Part shown: positions 36,000-46,400 of the stretch, in pieces
How positions within the stretch are numbered: position 1 is the first letter of the stretch
Layout of the letters: each line of letters opens with the position of its first letter
Translations under genes and position numbers: made by a program
Notes under the pieces: generated by a model
The model's database searches: none
Told to the model about the DNA's origin: nothing
Seen by the model: the letters and a program-made list of their open reading frames with translations, nothing else
Assembly: GCA_964388155.1 (NCBI GenBank)
Contig: CAYLYH010000007.1
Location: 1 to 64,000, forward strand
Direction: 5' to 3'
DNA: 64,000 bases
Source of the DNA: JACNKV01 sp964388155
GTDB lineage: Bacteria > Fidelibacterota > Marinisomatia > Marinisomatales > JACNKV01

Positions 36000-36314
36000 C
36001 TACTCGCCCAGCTCTTTCAATAATTTAAATGTAAAAATTCCGGCATCATGCCGATCTTTCCATGACGGTTTAAGTCCGTATCGCCCGACATCTTCAATTT
36101 GGTTTAGCGTGTAGCTTTTATCTGTTTTTAGTTGAGGAATGCCTTTGTACACAGTTCCAAACACATCGGTTTCACCACTGCAGTTTGCGCAAGGACATTC
36201 ATCCCGCAGTTTTTTCAACGGAATAAAACTTTCCTTACCGCCATCCCACTTTATCAGTAAAATATTGTTGACGATCTCATAGTCCATAATTTGTATTTTT
36301 AAATCAGCGCTCAT
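36000..36314 (-). CDS. DUF971 domain protein
   Basis: 104 residues from ATG 36314. The domain also forms the N-terminus of gamma-butyrobetaine hydroxylase and often accompanies Mrp/ApbC. Seen: LLIKWDGGKESFIPLKKLRDECPCANCSGE with three Cys, TLNQIEDVGRYGLKPSWKDRHDAGIFTFKLLKEL. The function of the stand-alone form is not known; iron or Fe-S binding is suspected in the family. It heads the metal block. Confidence 0.9.
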   Translation of the reverse strand: MSADLKIQIMDYEIVNNILLIKWDGGKESFIPLKKLRDECPCANCSGETDVFGTVYKGIPQLKTDKSYTLNQIEDVGRYGLKPSWKDRHDAGIFTFKLLKELGE

Positions 36315-36532
36315 CAGTGTTTGATTCCGTTCATAACAACCTGTAAATTTGCAGGTATTTTTCAATGCATTGCAAACGGATTAGGTGCTTAACTTCCTTA
36401 TCGATTCTTACATTGATACAAACAGATTATTTTGAGCGATTGGCTTCCACCTTCATTCCGACTAATCGGAATTACGGCGGACAGGCAGCTGGTAAAATCA
36501 GCTTCGCACATAAAAAATGTTTCTTTAAAATT

Positions 36533-36606
36533 GGGCGATTAGCTCAGCTGGTTAGAGCGCTACGTTCACATCGTAGAAGTCGGGGGTTCGAATCCCTCAT
36601 CGCCCA
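36533..36606 (+). tRNA. tRNA-Val (anticodon CAC)
   Basis: 74-nt cloverleaf: acceptor GGGCGAU/AUCGCCC, D arm GCUCAGCUGGUUAGAGC, anticodon stem CUACG/CGUAG with loop UUCACAU giving CAC, T arm GGGGGUUCGAAUCCCUC. CCA is not encoded. Confidence 0.97.
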
Positions 36607-36653
36607 CACTCAAAACGGATTGAGCCCGTTCATCATTGATACACCACGATTTT

Positions 36654-38033
36654 TTACTCCACCGGATTTAAATTCTCATCCAGCTGATTTGATAGACGGT
36701 AGCGGACGATCCTCCTCATGGGCGTATCAACAACATAAACGATTCCCCTATTATCCACCGTAACCGCCCGAGGCTCTTCCAAAAGTCCTTTAACTTCTCG
36801 TGTATAAAATGTATCCACCGTTGTGGTATCTGTTCCACTGATAACGGTCATTGTCGTATCAACAATAATGTCTTGTACCCCGACTTTACGAAAGAATTGT
36901 CCACCGGAATCAAATACCTGAATTTCTTGAGCATCCGTATTCGCAACATAAATCATTTGGTTGGCATCTACCGCAACATCTTGCGGATGATTATACCGAT
37001 CTAAATCCATAATATTATTGACACCCGGCTGAAAAACAGACGGATATTGTCCATTGTCCGGTTTGAGTTTATGCACCCCAAAAAACTCACCTGATTGCGT
37101 ATAATATATTTGTCCGGCATAATCTACATCAATTCCTGTAGGTTGGTTTACTGTTCCTGCACCCGTTCCATAATCTTCGACAATATGATCAAAAACCCCA
37201 TCATGCACCCATATTTCTTCACCCGTATTTAATCGTATCCTGTCAGTTCGCAGCCATCGAATTCGAAGGATGCGATTATGATATTTATCCGTTACGTAAA
37301 ATCCGTCTGCAGGTCCCTCAATAACCGATAAACCTGAAAACTCAGATTCTTCGCTCGCATAGTAAACATCTGAATAATTATAGCGGGCAAGTGCTCCGTC
37401 ATAAATCAGATGCAACGCCAATAAGGAATCTATTTGAAGCCCTGAAGAATCCCATACTGTTTCTGTCAAGCTCCAACTTGACCCATTCGCAAATTGACGC
37501 CAAGTCTCTGTATTCTGTTCCACGCTAGAATCGCCATACGCTTCATTAAAAAAGACGCCTGAAAGAGCAATCGCTTGAATTCCGACATGGTTCCACAACT
37601 GATTCCAGCAAAATATTTGCTGTGACCCATCAATAAAAAGCACATTCATCTTATTGTCAATGTCCACATCAATGGGAGCGATATATGTTTCATTATACGT
37701 CAACTCTCTCAGCGATGAAAATCCATCGGGGATATCTCCATCTTGTTCAAGGACAAAAATACTATGACCGGCTGAGTCTGCAATAAAAACATATCCATCC
37801 TGCCCAATGGAAATCCCCACCGGAGACTGAAATCCGTATTCTTCCCCCCAAACCGGATTCACTCGTAAATAGGTGGTATCTCCTGCAGAAAAACCGATAT
37901 CAGAGCCCAGTCCCGAGGGCAATGCCATTTTATCAATACACGCAGCAAAAACAATTATTGCTCCGACACAGATTAATCCGAACCGACGTAGAAACAACAT
38001 TAAATTAAACTGTTTAACACTTACTTTTTTCAT
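36654..38033 (-). CDS. NHL-repeat (beta-propeller) lipoprotein
   Basis: 459 residues. N-terminal signal ending in FAAC, a lipobox. The body has several NHL-type blades: FQSPVGISIGQDGYVFIADSAGHSIFVL, VNQPTGIDVDYAGQIYYT, YNHPQDVAVDANQMIYVANTDAQEIQVF, LEEPRAVTVDNRGIVYVVDTPMRRIVRY. Such propellers usually bind proteins or glycans. It is the last gene of the six-gene operon and its start overlaps the PorV-like stop by four bases. Confidence 0.8.
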   Translation of the reverse strand: MKKVSVKQFNLMLFLRRFGLICVGAIIVFAACIDKMALPSGLGSDIGFSAGDTTYLRVNPVWGEEYGFQSPVGISIGQDGYVFIADSAGHSIFVLEQDGDIPDGFSSLRELTYNETYIAPIDVDIDNKMNVLFIDGSQQIFCWNQLWNHVGIQAIALSGVFFNEAYGDSSVEQNTETWRQFANGSSWSLTETVWDSSGLQIDSLLALHLIYDGALARYNYSDVYYASEESEFSGLSVIEGPADGFYVTDKYHNRILRIRWLRTDRIRLNTGEEIWVHDGVFDHIVEDYGTGAGTVNQPTGIDVDYAGQIYYTQSGEFFGVHKLKPDNGQYPSVFQPGVNNIMDLDRYNHPQDVAVDANQMIYVANTDAQEIQVFDSGGQFFRKVGVQDIIVDTTMTVISGTDTTTVDTFYTREVKGLLEEPRAVTVDNRGIVYVVDTPMRRIVRYRLSNQLDENLNPVE

Positions 38034-39049
38034 TTCATTGATAATCCAATTGTGAATCTATTTGGATCTGTTAAGTGAATAAAATTTGTATAGGCATAAT
38101 CAACGGTTAGATTGAACAGCCCCAATGGAATATTCAATCCGACTCCAAAAGAATATTTCTTTTCAAACTCGTCTGATTCATTCAGATTAAATCCACCCCG
38201 TAAAAAAATCATGTCAATAACCGAATATTCAATTCCTGCCGATATATTTTCAGCATTGTCCACAGGGTGATTCAACTGAATCGTCGCTGTTATAGTTTGC
38301 ACCTTTGTCTCAAAAACATTCATAGCAACACCAACACGAAATACTGTCGGAGGAGAAAATGGCTCAAATTCTGTTTCAATAATACTCTCTTCCCCTGTAT
38401 CCGGGTTCAACGTTCTTTTTTCATAAGTTCCGTCGGGCTTGGCTTGCCCACCAAAATGTGATAGTGATGCTGAAAATCGCAAGGACTTAAAACCCGTCCA
38501 ATAAAATGTTCCCATATCCAATAACGCTACCTGCATTATGTTGCCGGCAAGGTTCTCACTGACTAACTTCCCCGTAATACCAAAGCTAAATCTGTCTGTC
38601 ATTTTCACTCCATAGACTAACCCGATAACGGTATTTTGAAATACAAAATATTTGCCGGTTCCATGAGGAAGATATTCTGTGGTCTCCTGCATGGGTGCCA
38701 TGTGAAGAATTCCGGCAGTAACACCAAGATAATGGCGCTGGTACACCTTTTTAGACACCGCAAAGAAATCATAATAAATGTCCGCCGGCCACCTGACATG
38801 AGATGCTGTCATTTCCATTGGGCCAAGTTGAGCAATTATTCCAGGATTATAATACATAGATGCCGCATTCTGCTCTAACGCCACAACAGATTCTCCCATA
38901 CCGACCGCACTCGCACTCACACCAATATTCAAAAATGTAAGCACAGACGTACCTGCACGCTGTCCTCCTAACACCGGAAAGATGTTCTGTCCCCCAACTT
39001 CAGATAAAAGACTGAGGATACTCATGATGATTAACATCCGAATATTCAT
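38030..39049 (-). CDS. PorV/PorQ family outer-membrane protein
   Basis: 339 residues. Signal peptide ending near SEVGGQ. The N-terminal segment GTSVLTFLNIGVSASAVGMGESVVALEQNAASMYYNPG is characteristic of PorV/PorQ barrels; it ends RFTIGLSMK. In T9SS bacteria PorV shuttles cargo from the translocon to the attachment complex. Its position beside T9SS cargo-like genes fits. It shares one base with the TonB receptor upstream. Confidence 0.85.
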   Translation of the reverse strand: MNIRMLIIMSILSLLSEVGGQNIFPVLGGQRAGTSVLTFLNIGVSASAVGMGESVVALEQNAASMYYNPGIIAQLGPMEMTASHVRWPADIYYDFFAVSKKVYQRHYLGVTAGILHMAPMQETTEYLPHGTGKYFVFQNTVIGLVYGVKMTDRFSFGITGKLVSENLAGNIMQVALLDMGTFYWTGFKSLRFSASLSHFGGQAKPDGTYEKRTLNPDTGEESIIETEFEPFSPPTVFRVGVAMNVFETKVQTITATIQLNHPVDNAENISAGIEYSVIDMIFLRGGFNLNESDEFEKKYSFGVGLNIPLGLFNLTVDYAYTNFIHLTDPNRFTIGLSMK

Positions 39050-41871
39050 CAGAAATACACCTGGACACCTAATTCAGCCGTAAATGGTTTTCCTGTTCGA
39101 GATGGGTCATAGTTTGGATTTGGAGCATCTATCATAGAATACGGGATAATTTCTCCGGGATCATATCCGCGCCCCGTGAACGAGTTAATCCGTCTGGGGA
39201 CGTTTTCATTGAATATATTTTCAAACTCAATAAATATTTTCATTTTTATTTGACTAAAATGAAACGTCTTGAAACATTTTATATCAACCATGGAATATCC
39301 TTTGATATTGTCCAACCCCAACATCTGAAAAAGTTTTGGTGAATACTCACTAAAATAGTCATAAGGATTATCATTTTCATACGTTCCGATATAATATGTT
39401 TCACCATTGATTTCAATCAATCCATCTGGATATTCATGTGTCCCCGGAATAGAGCGGGTATAACGTCGATTCGAGGCAAATTCAAATCGTGAAGACACTC
39501 CCCATCCTGAGGTGTGGTTATAATACAAATTACTAGAGAATTGGAAAGGTTTATCCCATCTCATAAAATTTTCACCCAAAGGTTTTTCATGTAACTCACC
39601 GGACTGAACCAAAAGATTATCCAAAACAGATGAACTTTTCCCGGTTACAATGGAATAATTAAAATTCAAATCGGCGTACCAGTGTTTGAATAGACGGCTT
39701 TTTAAAATAACCTCTATCCCGCGTGCGCGTGCATAGTCTGCATTGAAGTACATATTAAATTTTAAATGAGAGTATTTCGGATTTGAAGGCGTTATCGTCT
39801 GAGAAGTCTCATAGTCAAACATGTCTTTCCAATAAGCTTTAACCTCCAGAACCTGATCGGGATTGAAGCGATGTTTTACACCCAACTCGTATTGCACCGT
39901 GGTTTTGGGATTAAGGTTCGGATTCCCGAAAATTTGGTATGTCGATTGTGCTCTGGAATTTAATTTCGCATACACATACTGAAATGTTGGCAACTGAGAA
40001 AAATGCCCATAATAAAAATACAGCACATCGTTATCTGTTACAGGATGAGAAATTCCGATTCTGGGGCTAAGCCTGCCTTTTCCTCTGTAACCGAACATAT
40101 TAAATGTTTCATCTATAAATTTATCTCTTGCGACATCGGTAATAATGACTGCATTTGTATCGTTAATTGCATTTTCGACATACTTACCGGGGAACCAATA
40201 ATCATATCTCAGACCAAGGTTTGCCGTCATCCCCTCAAACGTGATTTGATCTTGTAGATACATCGCTCCAAAAACTGTCCGCGCAGAATAGATATCATAA
40301 TTCGCTCCTAATCCGGTTCCTCCGTTCCAAGGTTCATCTATATCAAGAACCTGAATATCCGTAACCGTGTTTTCGACTCCGGTTTTGATTTTATGACGAG
40401 TCGCCGTATGATACGTCCAGTCCCAGTCAAAACGATAATTATCACTCACAACGTCATACCATTCCGGAGCAAATCCCGTGTCATAAAACTCATCTCCGTA
40501 GGTAATTCGTGTGTGACCGTCGTCATCATAAACAATGTAATGAGTCGGATCCAGATCCAACCGCTCTCTATACTCTGTCCAATGCAGATCCTGCACAGCA
40601 CTGTGTTCCATGGTTAAGAAGCGTCCAAGGGTCATTTCATAAAACGAACGGGTGTTGAGTGTGTGAACCCAATGGAAGTTCAACAACCGGGTTTCCCGGG
40701 TAATGGTGTTGTAATTATCCAATATTTTTTCATAACTATATGGATAATATGTGGATGAAAAAGCTCGGGACATAAAATATCCCTGATTAATATTGAACGA
40801 AAGATCATAAGATAAACTGAGTTTCTTTTTTTTTGCAATGTCCCATGTTAATTTATAAAGAAAATGCCAATCATTATTTTCTCTGGGAGCAAGGGATTGC
40901 ATGATCTGATCGGCTGCCCTGTCCGTCATGCCCGGTAGTGTTGACCAATTTCTGTGTGGATATAATTGTGTAGCGACAGGGAGATGACTGTCGAAACTTT
41001 TTCCGTAACCATTCAAAAACACGGAAAATGAACCGGGGAGATCTATCCCGAATTTCTTCAACAGAACTTCTGCTACAGGAGCAGGTCCACCGAGGGTAAA
41101 TTCAAGTCGATCAGACATATCCAATGCATTGATCTGTTTAGACAGCCCCCAATGATCACTCATATATTTTATTGTTCCTTCAAAATGATCCATGCCGCGC
41201 TTAAGTTTGATATTGACAACCCCGGACATAGCTTGCCCATACTCAGCATTATATCCTCCGGTAATTATTTCCAGATTCTCTATGGCATCCGCATTCACAA
41301 ATAAATTTCCTGAATACCCAGACAGCGGATCTTTGATCGACAATCCGTCCACAATAAATAAACTTTCATCAATCCTGCCGCCACGAATGTGGATTTCATT
41401 ATCCTGCTTAGTAACCCCCACTTGTTCTGCCAAGATATCTTCCACACTTGATACGGATTTATTACTGATTTCGTCGCTGGTAATTCTGGAAATCGAAGAA
41501 GTTTCATTTGCATCAAACAATGGTTTATCCCCAATAACAACAACTTCTTCGCCAATCGTCAGTACCGTTTCTTCCATTGTGAAAGCCAAAGATGTCGTCG
41601 TTCCGGGGGTAACACGAATACCTGTTTGCAGAAGAACTTTATAACCCATCATGGTTGCTTCAACGTCATACGTTCCGGGATTTACATTCTCGATTCGATA
41701 ATGTCCATCCAATCCGGTAGCTGCACCATAGTATGTCCCGCGAATCATAACATTAACACCAATCAGCGGTTCTCCCGTCTTGCCATTGATTGTATTTCCT
41801 GCGATTCGTCCTTTTTCCTGTCCAAAGACAAGGCACGGCAAGAGGAATATAGCGACAAGGTTTAATTTCAT
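39049..41871 (-). CDS. TonB-dependent receptor with carboxypeptidase-regulatory-like domain
   Basis: 940 residues. Signal peptide (VAIFLLPCLVFGQ), a beta-sandwich (GRIAGNTINGKTGEPLIGVNVMIRGTYYGA), a plug with IRGGRIDESLFIVDGLSIKDP and NADAIENLEIITGGYNAEYGQ, and a barrel ending ELGVQVYF. It overlaps the upstream lipoprotein by four bases and the downstream PorV-like gene by one, so the three are translationally coupled. The ligand is unknown. Receptors of this type linked to PorV and cargo genes may work in surface-protein handling; that is inference. Confidence 0.92.
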   Translation of the reverse strand: MKLNLVAIFLLPCLVFGQEKGRIAGNTINGKTGEPLIGVNVMIRGTYYGAATGLDGHYRIENVNPGTYDVEATMMGYKVLLQTGIRVTPGTTTSLAFTMEETVLTIGEEVVVIGDKPLFDANETSSISRITSDEISNKSVSSVEDILAEQVGVTKQDNEIHIRGGRIDESLFIVDGLSIKDPLSGYSGNLFVNADAIENLEIITGGYNAEYGQAMSGVVNIKLKRGMDHFEGTIKYMSDHWGLSKQINALDMSDRLEFTLGGPAPVAEVLLKKFGIDLPGSFSVFLNGYGKSFDSHLPVATQLYPHRNWSTLPGMTDRAADQIMQSLAPRENNDWHFLYKLTWDIAKKKKLSLSYDLSFNINQGYFMSRAFSSTYYPYSYEKILDNYNTITRETRLLNFHWVHTLNTRSFYEMTLGRFLTMEHSAVQDLHWTEYRERLDLDPTHYIVYDDDGHTRITYGDEFYDTGFAPEWYDVVSDNYRFDWDWTYHTATRHKIKTGVENTVTDIQVLDIDEPWNGGTGLGANYDIYSARTVFGAMYLQDQITFEGMTANLGLRYDYWFPGKYVENAINDTNAVIITDVARDKFIDETFNMFGYRGKGRLSPRIGISHPVTDNDVLYFYYGHFSQLPTFQYVYAKLNSRAQSTYQIFGNPNLNPKTTVQYELGVKHRFNPDQVLEVKAYWKDMFDYETSQTITPSNPKYSHLKFNMYFNADYARARGIEVILKSRLFKHWYADLNFNYSIVTGKSSSVLDNLLVQSGELHEKPLGENFMRWDKPFQFSSNLYYNHTSGWGVSSRFEFASNRRYTRSIPGTHEYPDGLIEINGETYYIGTYENDNPYDYFSEYSPKLFQMLGLDNIKGYSMVDIKCFKTFHFSQIKMKIFIEFENIFNENVPRRINSFTGRGYDPGEIIPYSMIDAPNPNYDPSRTGKPFTAELGVQVYF

Positions 41872-43427
41872 TCTGAAAACACGCCGTTTAAAAGATAATC
41901 AATAAATTTTGAAGCAGAACCATTCCCTTCTAAAAGAGGTGTGTTCCCATTATGCAGCGGAATTGTTAACAAGACGATATCACCGGACATTTCTGAAGAT
42001 GAAAGCCATTGAAACTGGCCACGGCTGCAAACATTGGGGGTTCCTGTCCACGTGTCTATACTTCCTTCCGGTTCTTGCAGCCAATATAAATCCTCTGCTG
42101 TAAAACGCATGGAATTATCGATGGTGTCCCCATTCGCCGGCTCAAACCCTTTTACGCGAATTGCAATTAGCCGTGAGGTTTCTAAGTCCATGTCCTCATA
42201 CATATCGGTCGAATCTTGAAACATCAATGTTCGCCCGGAGATTAACCGTCCGTTTGTATTCAGGACAAAGGTTGAATCCAAAGGGAAAAACGGATAGGTA
42301 GTGTCCTTTAGTTCTATTGCATTTAAAAATAGGTTTCCGCCGGCTAAAACATAATTTAAAATATGTGCACCGGCATTTGGGAATGTTTCAATTCCTGTAT
42401 ATGCCGTAAACCAAATCACATGATTAAAATAGTTTAAATTTGCAGAAATATCGACAGAGGAATACGGAAGCTTATCCCCAATTTCCCAAACAGAACATTG
42501 GTTTTCACCCAAAATATCATCCACCACTCCCTTATACCAATTCAAAGCATTGTTTTGGCTGTCTTGTGTAAAGTCATCCACGATCAAGACCTCTCCGTTT
42601 ACAGGCATCACTCTCCAATAATTCGGTTCGTTCTCATTTAAAATATCTGGGAACCGGGCAATGTCGCTCTCTGCTCCGGCTATATCTCTGGCTTTAATAT
42701 AAAATGTATGAAAACCCGGATCTATATCTGTTAACGTAATACTGGAATACGACGCAGCCTCTAACTGTGTCCAATTTGAATCACTTGTGTCATCCAACGC
42801 ATAAAATAAATCGATGATGGTTTCTACTCCGTCCAAATCTTGAATATCCCAAACGAACGTACGCGTCGGGAATGTAAAACTAGTGTCAGTCGGGATATCT
42901 GCAAGCAAGGGATTGCTTTGATACCGAAACTCAATTAGTGGCGACGAGTTGTGGATGGGCAACACAATTTTTGCCGGAGTAACATCTATTAAGCTGTCAC
43001 TGTCAACAGCTCTGACTTCAAATGTAAACACATCTATTTCTTTACGAATGGGCACAAAAAAGATTCCGGATTCTTCAGATGTAAACGTCCAAACCGAATC
43101 CACATTCCAGCGATACCAATACCCAATGATATCTCCGTCACTATCCTCACCCCACCAGCTTAACGTTTGTTTACTGGTTGTTACCGTTGAAAAGGCATGG
43201 GTCAGCGTATCCAGTACGATATCGTTTCCCGGCACGTTCTCAAGATAATAAATCCATTCACCGGTTACGGAATCTTGCGAGGCGTAAATTGTATCCGTTG
43301 CAACCAAAGAAAGAAATGTCTCCGGTGCTTGGTTTTCCACCGGCATAGATGGATCGTCGTAATCCCACAATGAGCAGGACACAATGAATAGTATGGCTAA
43401 AATAAATATGTATTTTCGGGTAAACAT
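41868..43427 (-). CDS. Large hypothetical lipoprotein
   Basis: 519 residues from ATG 43427. Lipobox FIVSC within the first 20 residues, followed by LWDYDDPSMPVENQAPETFLSL. Two fibronectin-III-like stretches follow (TLSWWGEDSDGDIIGYWYRWNVDSVW, FVWDIQDLDGVETIIDLFYALDDT). The C-terminal half (GEVLIVDDFTQDSQNNALNWYK, VIWFTAYTGIE, HILNYVLAGGNLFLNA) resembles glutamine-amidotransferase-like or ThuA-like surface domains. The function is unknown. Confidence 0.75.
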   Translation of the reverse strand: MFTRKYIFILAILFIVSCSLWDYDDPSMPVENQAPETFLSLVATDTIYASQDSVTGEWIYYLENVPGNDIVLDTLTHAFSTVTTSKQTLSWWGEDSDGDIIGYWYRWNVDSVWTFTSEESGIFFVPIRKEIDVFTFEVRAVDSDSLIDVTPAKIVLPIHNSSPLIEFRYQSNPLLADIPTDTSFTFPTRTFVWDIQDLDGVETIIDLFYALDDTSDSNWTQLEAASYSSITLTDIDPGFHTFYIKARDIAGAESDIARFPDILNENEPNYWRVMPVNGEVLIVDDFTQDSQNNALNWYKGVVDDILGENQCSVWEIGDKLPYSSVDISANLNYFNHVIWFTAYTGIETFPNAGAHILNYVLAGGNLFLNAIELKDTTYPFFPLDSTFVLNTNGRLISGRTLMFQDSTDMYEDMDLETSRLIAIRVKGFEPANGDTIDNSMRFTAEDLYWLQEPEGSIDTWTGTPNVCSRGQFQWLSSSEMSGDIVLLTIPLHNGNTPLLEGNGSASKFIDYLLNGVFSE

Positions 43428-43476
43428 AGATAAGCATATTGCGGGGGACAAAACGCCCCCCGCATTTTATCGACTC

Positions 43477-46400
43477 CTATCGAATCAGCATCATTTTTTT
43501 ATAATCAACAAAGTTTCCGGCTTTGATTCGGTAAAAATATGCACCGGATCCAACCATTTGATGTTTATCATTCTTTCCATCCCATGTCAGGATGTGTGTT
43601 CCACTCGTAAACTCATTATTTACAAGTGTACGAACTTGTCTGCCAAGAACATCGTAAATCACCAATCGAACCGGACTATCCGTCCTCAAGCTAAACCGAA
43701 TTTGTGTCTCCGGGTTAAAAGGATTGGGATAATTGTGGTACAATGCAAATTCATTGGGTGTCGCTCCGTTGTCATCAATACTCACCTGCGTATACACAAT
43801 ATCTGATGCATAGAGCGGACATAGTTTATAGGCAGTGGAATCTGCATAACTCCCAAAGTGATGATACACCCACCCGCGAATGGAATCAACCTGTGTGTCC
43901 ACGGGCGGCGGGCCTACAGCTTCAAAATAAACTTCTACACTATCGGAGTCATCATCTATCAACGCAGCACCCGACCCGTCATCAACTGCAAAGACTTCAT
44001 AGAGTAAATCATTGTTGGTCACAATACCGTCTTTGATTTTTACCATGACTGTTCCCCATTGTTCGGCTTCAGTCGGCCAGCGTAAATCACCGGTGGCCAC
44101 AACAGGTTCTGCAGGCATATTTAATCCCATATCAACAAGATCAACGGGTTCCGTAATGAATAACTCTGTCATGTTAGACCCCGCAGTTGCATACTCAGAA
44201 ATGAACCCTGTAGCCAGAATGAGATCACCTTCAAATAAAACAGGGAAGGCACTGCTGTCGGGATCGTAGGACAAAATACCGCTCCAGGGACCGCCGTGCG
44301 AATCTGCAAAAATGAACTTTACACCATCTCCGGCATAACTTAATCCTGTGGGCATTGTAACTATTCCGACAATGGTAACAGTATCCCCCGCAAAGTAAGA
44401 CATATCAGACTCTGAATCCGTTGCTGTTTTCAGTAAATCACTATACAACACCTGTTGGATATACTGAATGCGCACGGCTCCGTCTTCTTTCACATCTCGG
44501 GCAAGACGCGGTTGAATCTTGGTATTGCTATAACCATAATCAAGGACACCGACGACTTCAGCTAAGGCTTGTCCTGCCTCAGGCCAATAGTAATAATCCC
44601 AATTATCGTCCACGCGTACAGAGTTACTGCCGTCGGATACAGACCATTCGCCATATCCAAGGTCTGCTTCGTCTACGGTTACGTCTGTCAGTTTAACCAA
44701 AACACCTTCATAAGCTTCTGCACCGGTACCGTCTGACATAATTTGATCAGGCGCAACGTCCAAAGGATGGATTACTCCTCCTGCAGGACCGTACACCACC
44801 ACATCTGTGACATTAGTGATTTCGGTTTTTCCGTAGTATTCAACCACTTCACCAATGACAACGACACTGTCACCTTCGGCTAAAGAGGTTACAACGTCCC
44901 CGAGTGCATTATGCAGTTCGAAGTTATCCCAACCACCGTATTCGAAAACAACAATTCCGCAGTAGGGCGCTTCGTCATCCTGAACATAAAAATTCCGATT
45001 ATCGGATCCACCCCAGAATTCAGCAGTGACAATCCCTCCGACGGTCACTATTTGCCCAACCAAAGGGGAATCCCCTGATGGATCATCCGTGTACTGGATA
45101 TCATATATCGCGGTGAGAGACTCGGGCGCATGAACCACATAAATGTAATTCTCTGAAAAAACCGTGTCATTCACTCCGTCATCTGCCTGGATGTAAAACG
45201 TAACTAACGCAGCATCCGTCTGTGCCGGAATGTCTCCTGTAAATGTCATTCCGTCATCACTTGTCATCTCAACAGGAATCAAATCACCATCATCAACCGT
45301 GTAAACGAGTGATGCCGTCAAAGAACCATCGTCCACTATTTCAGCAGTAATGGTCACAATATCATCCGGCGTGGGATTCTCCGGAGCATACACCACATTC
45401 GTAATCACAGGTGTTATATCTCCCAGCACAACAATGTCGGAATAGAATCGTGGCAGAATTTGATACCCGGAATCATACGGGTCACTCGAATCATACTGAC
45501 CAGAAATTCCGGTCAATTCGAATGTTCCTTGTGGTTCCATTCCTTCATCAACATCTGTATCTTTATCCACCCGCATCGTTACGGTGGTATCACTAATATC
45601 TGTAATTGTCAGATTCGCATCGCTACCGGAATTTGGCCATGTTCCATCAAATATTGTCGCTGTCATGATTCGAAGTATTTCCGATTCATACGATTCCGGG
45701 TTTGCCAGAAATTCCGCTATCGTTACTTCCTGAGCGGCTGGAAGCAGATTTCCCTGACTTATGATTGTAATATCCGCTACATCAGCGGGGACAATTTCTG
45801 CTTTACCATTGTAATTCTCAATCACGCCGGTTACGACAATAAAATCACCAATTTGCAGATCCATCGTTTCGCCATATTTAAACAACGCTATCCCGCCTGT
45901 GGCATCCTGTAAACCGTAATCAATTCGGTTAGATCCCCAGACAGGAGTCGTAATAAATCCCTGCGTTGAAACGACGGTCCCTTCGGCGGCATTGCGGGCA
46001 TCGTATATTGATACCATGTTTTCGTCAGGTGTTTCTATGTCGGTTTGATACCGAGGAATAATCTGGTAGCCCTCATCCTGGGGTTCAGAATAATCATACT
46101 GACCTACTGTTCCCTTAAGATGGAAAAACCCAACCGGTGCCGGTCCGTCATCCACATCCGAATGCCGGTCAACGCGAAGTGTCAATGCTGTAATTCCACC
46201 ATCGTCAGAAATAGTCACGTTAGCATTATTGCCTGAGTCCGGCCAGTCTCCGGAAATGATTTCAACATTGAATACCTGCACAAGTTCAGATTCCAGTGAC
46301 TCAGGAGCCGTTAACAATCCTGATAACGTCATGGATTGGAATTCCGGTAAATCATTCCCCTGGCTTTCTACAATCACATCTCCGACAGCCTCGGGGACAA

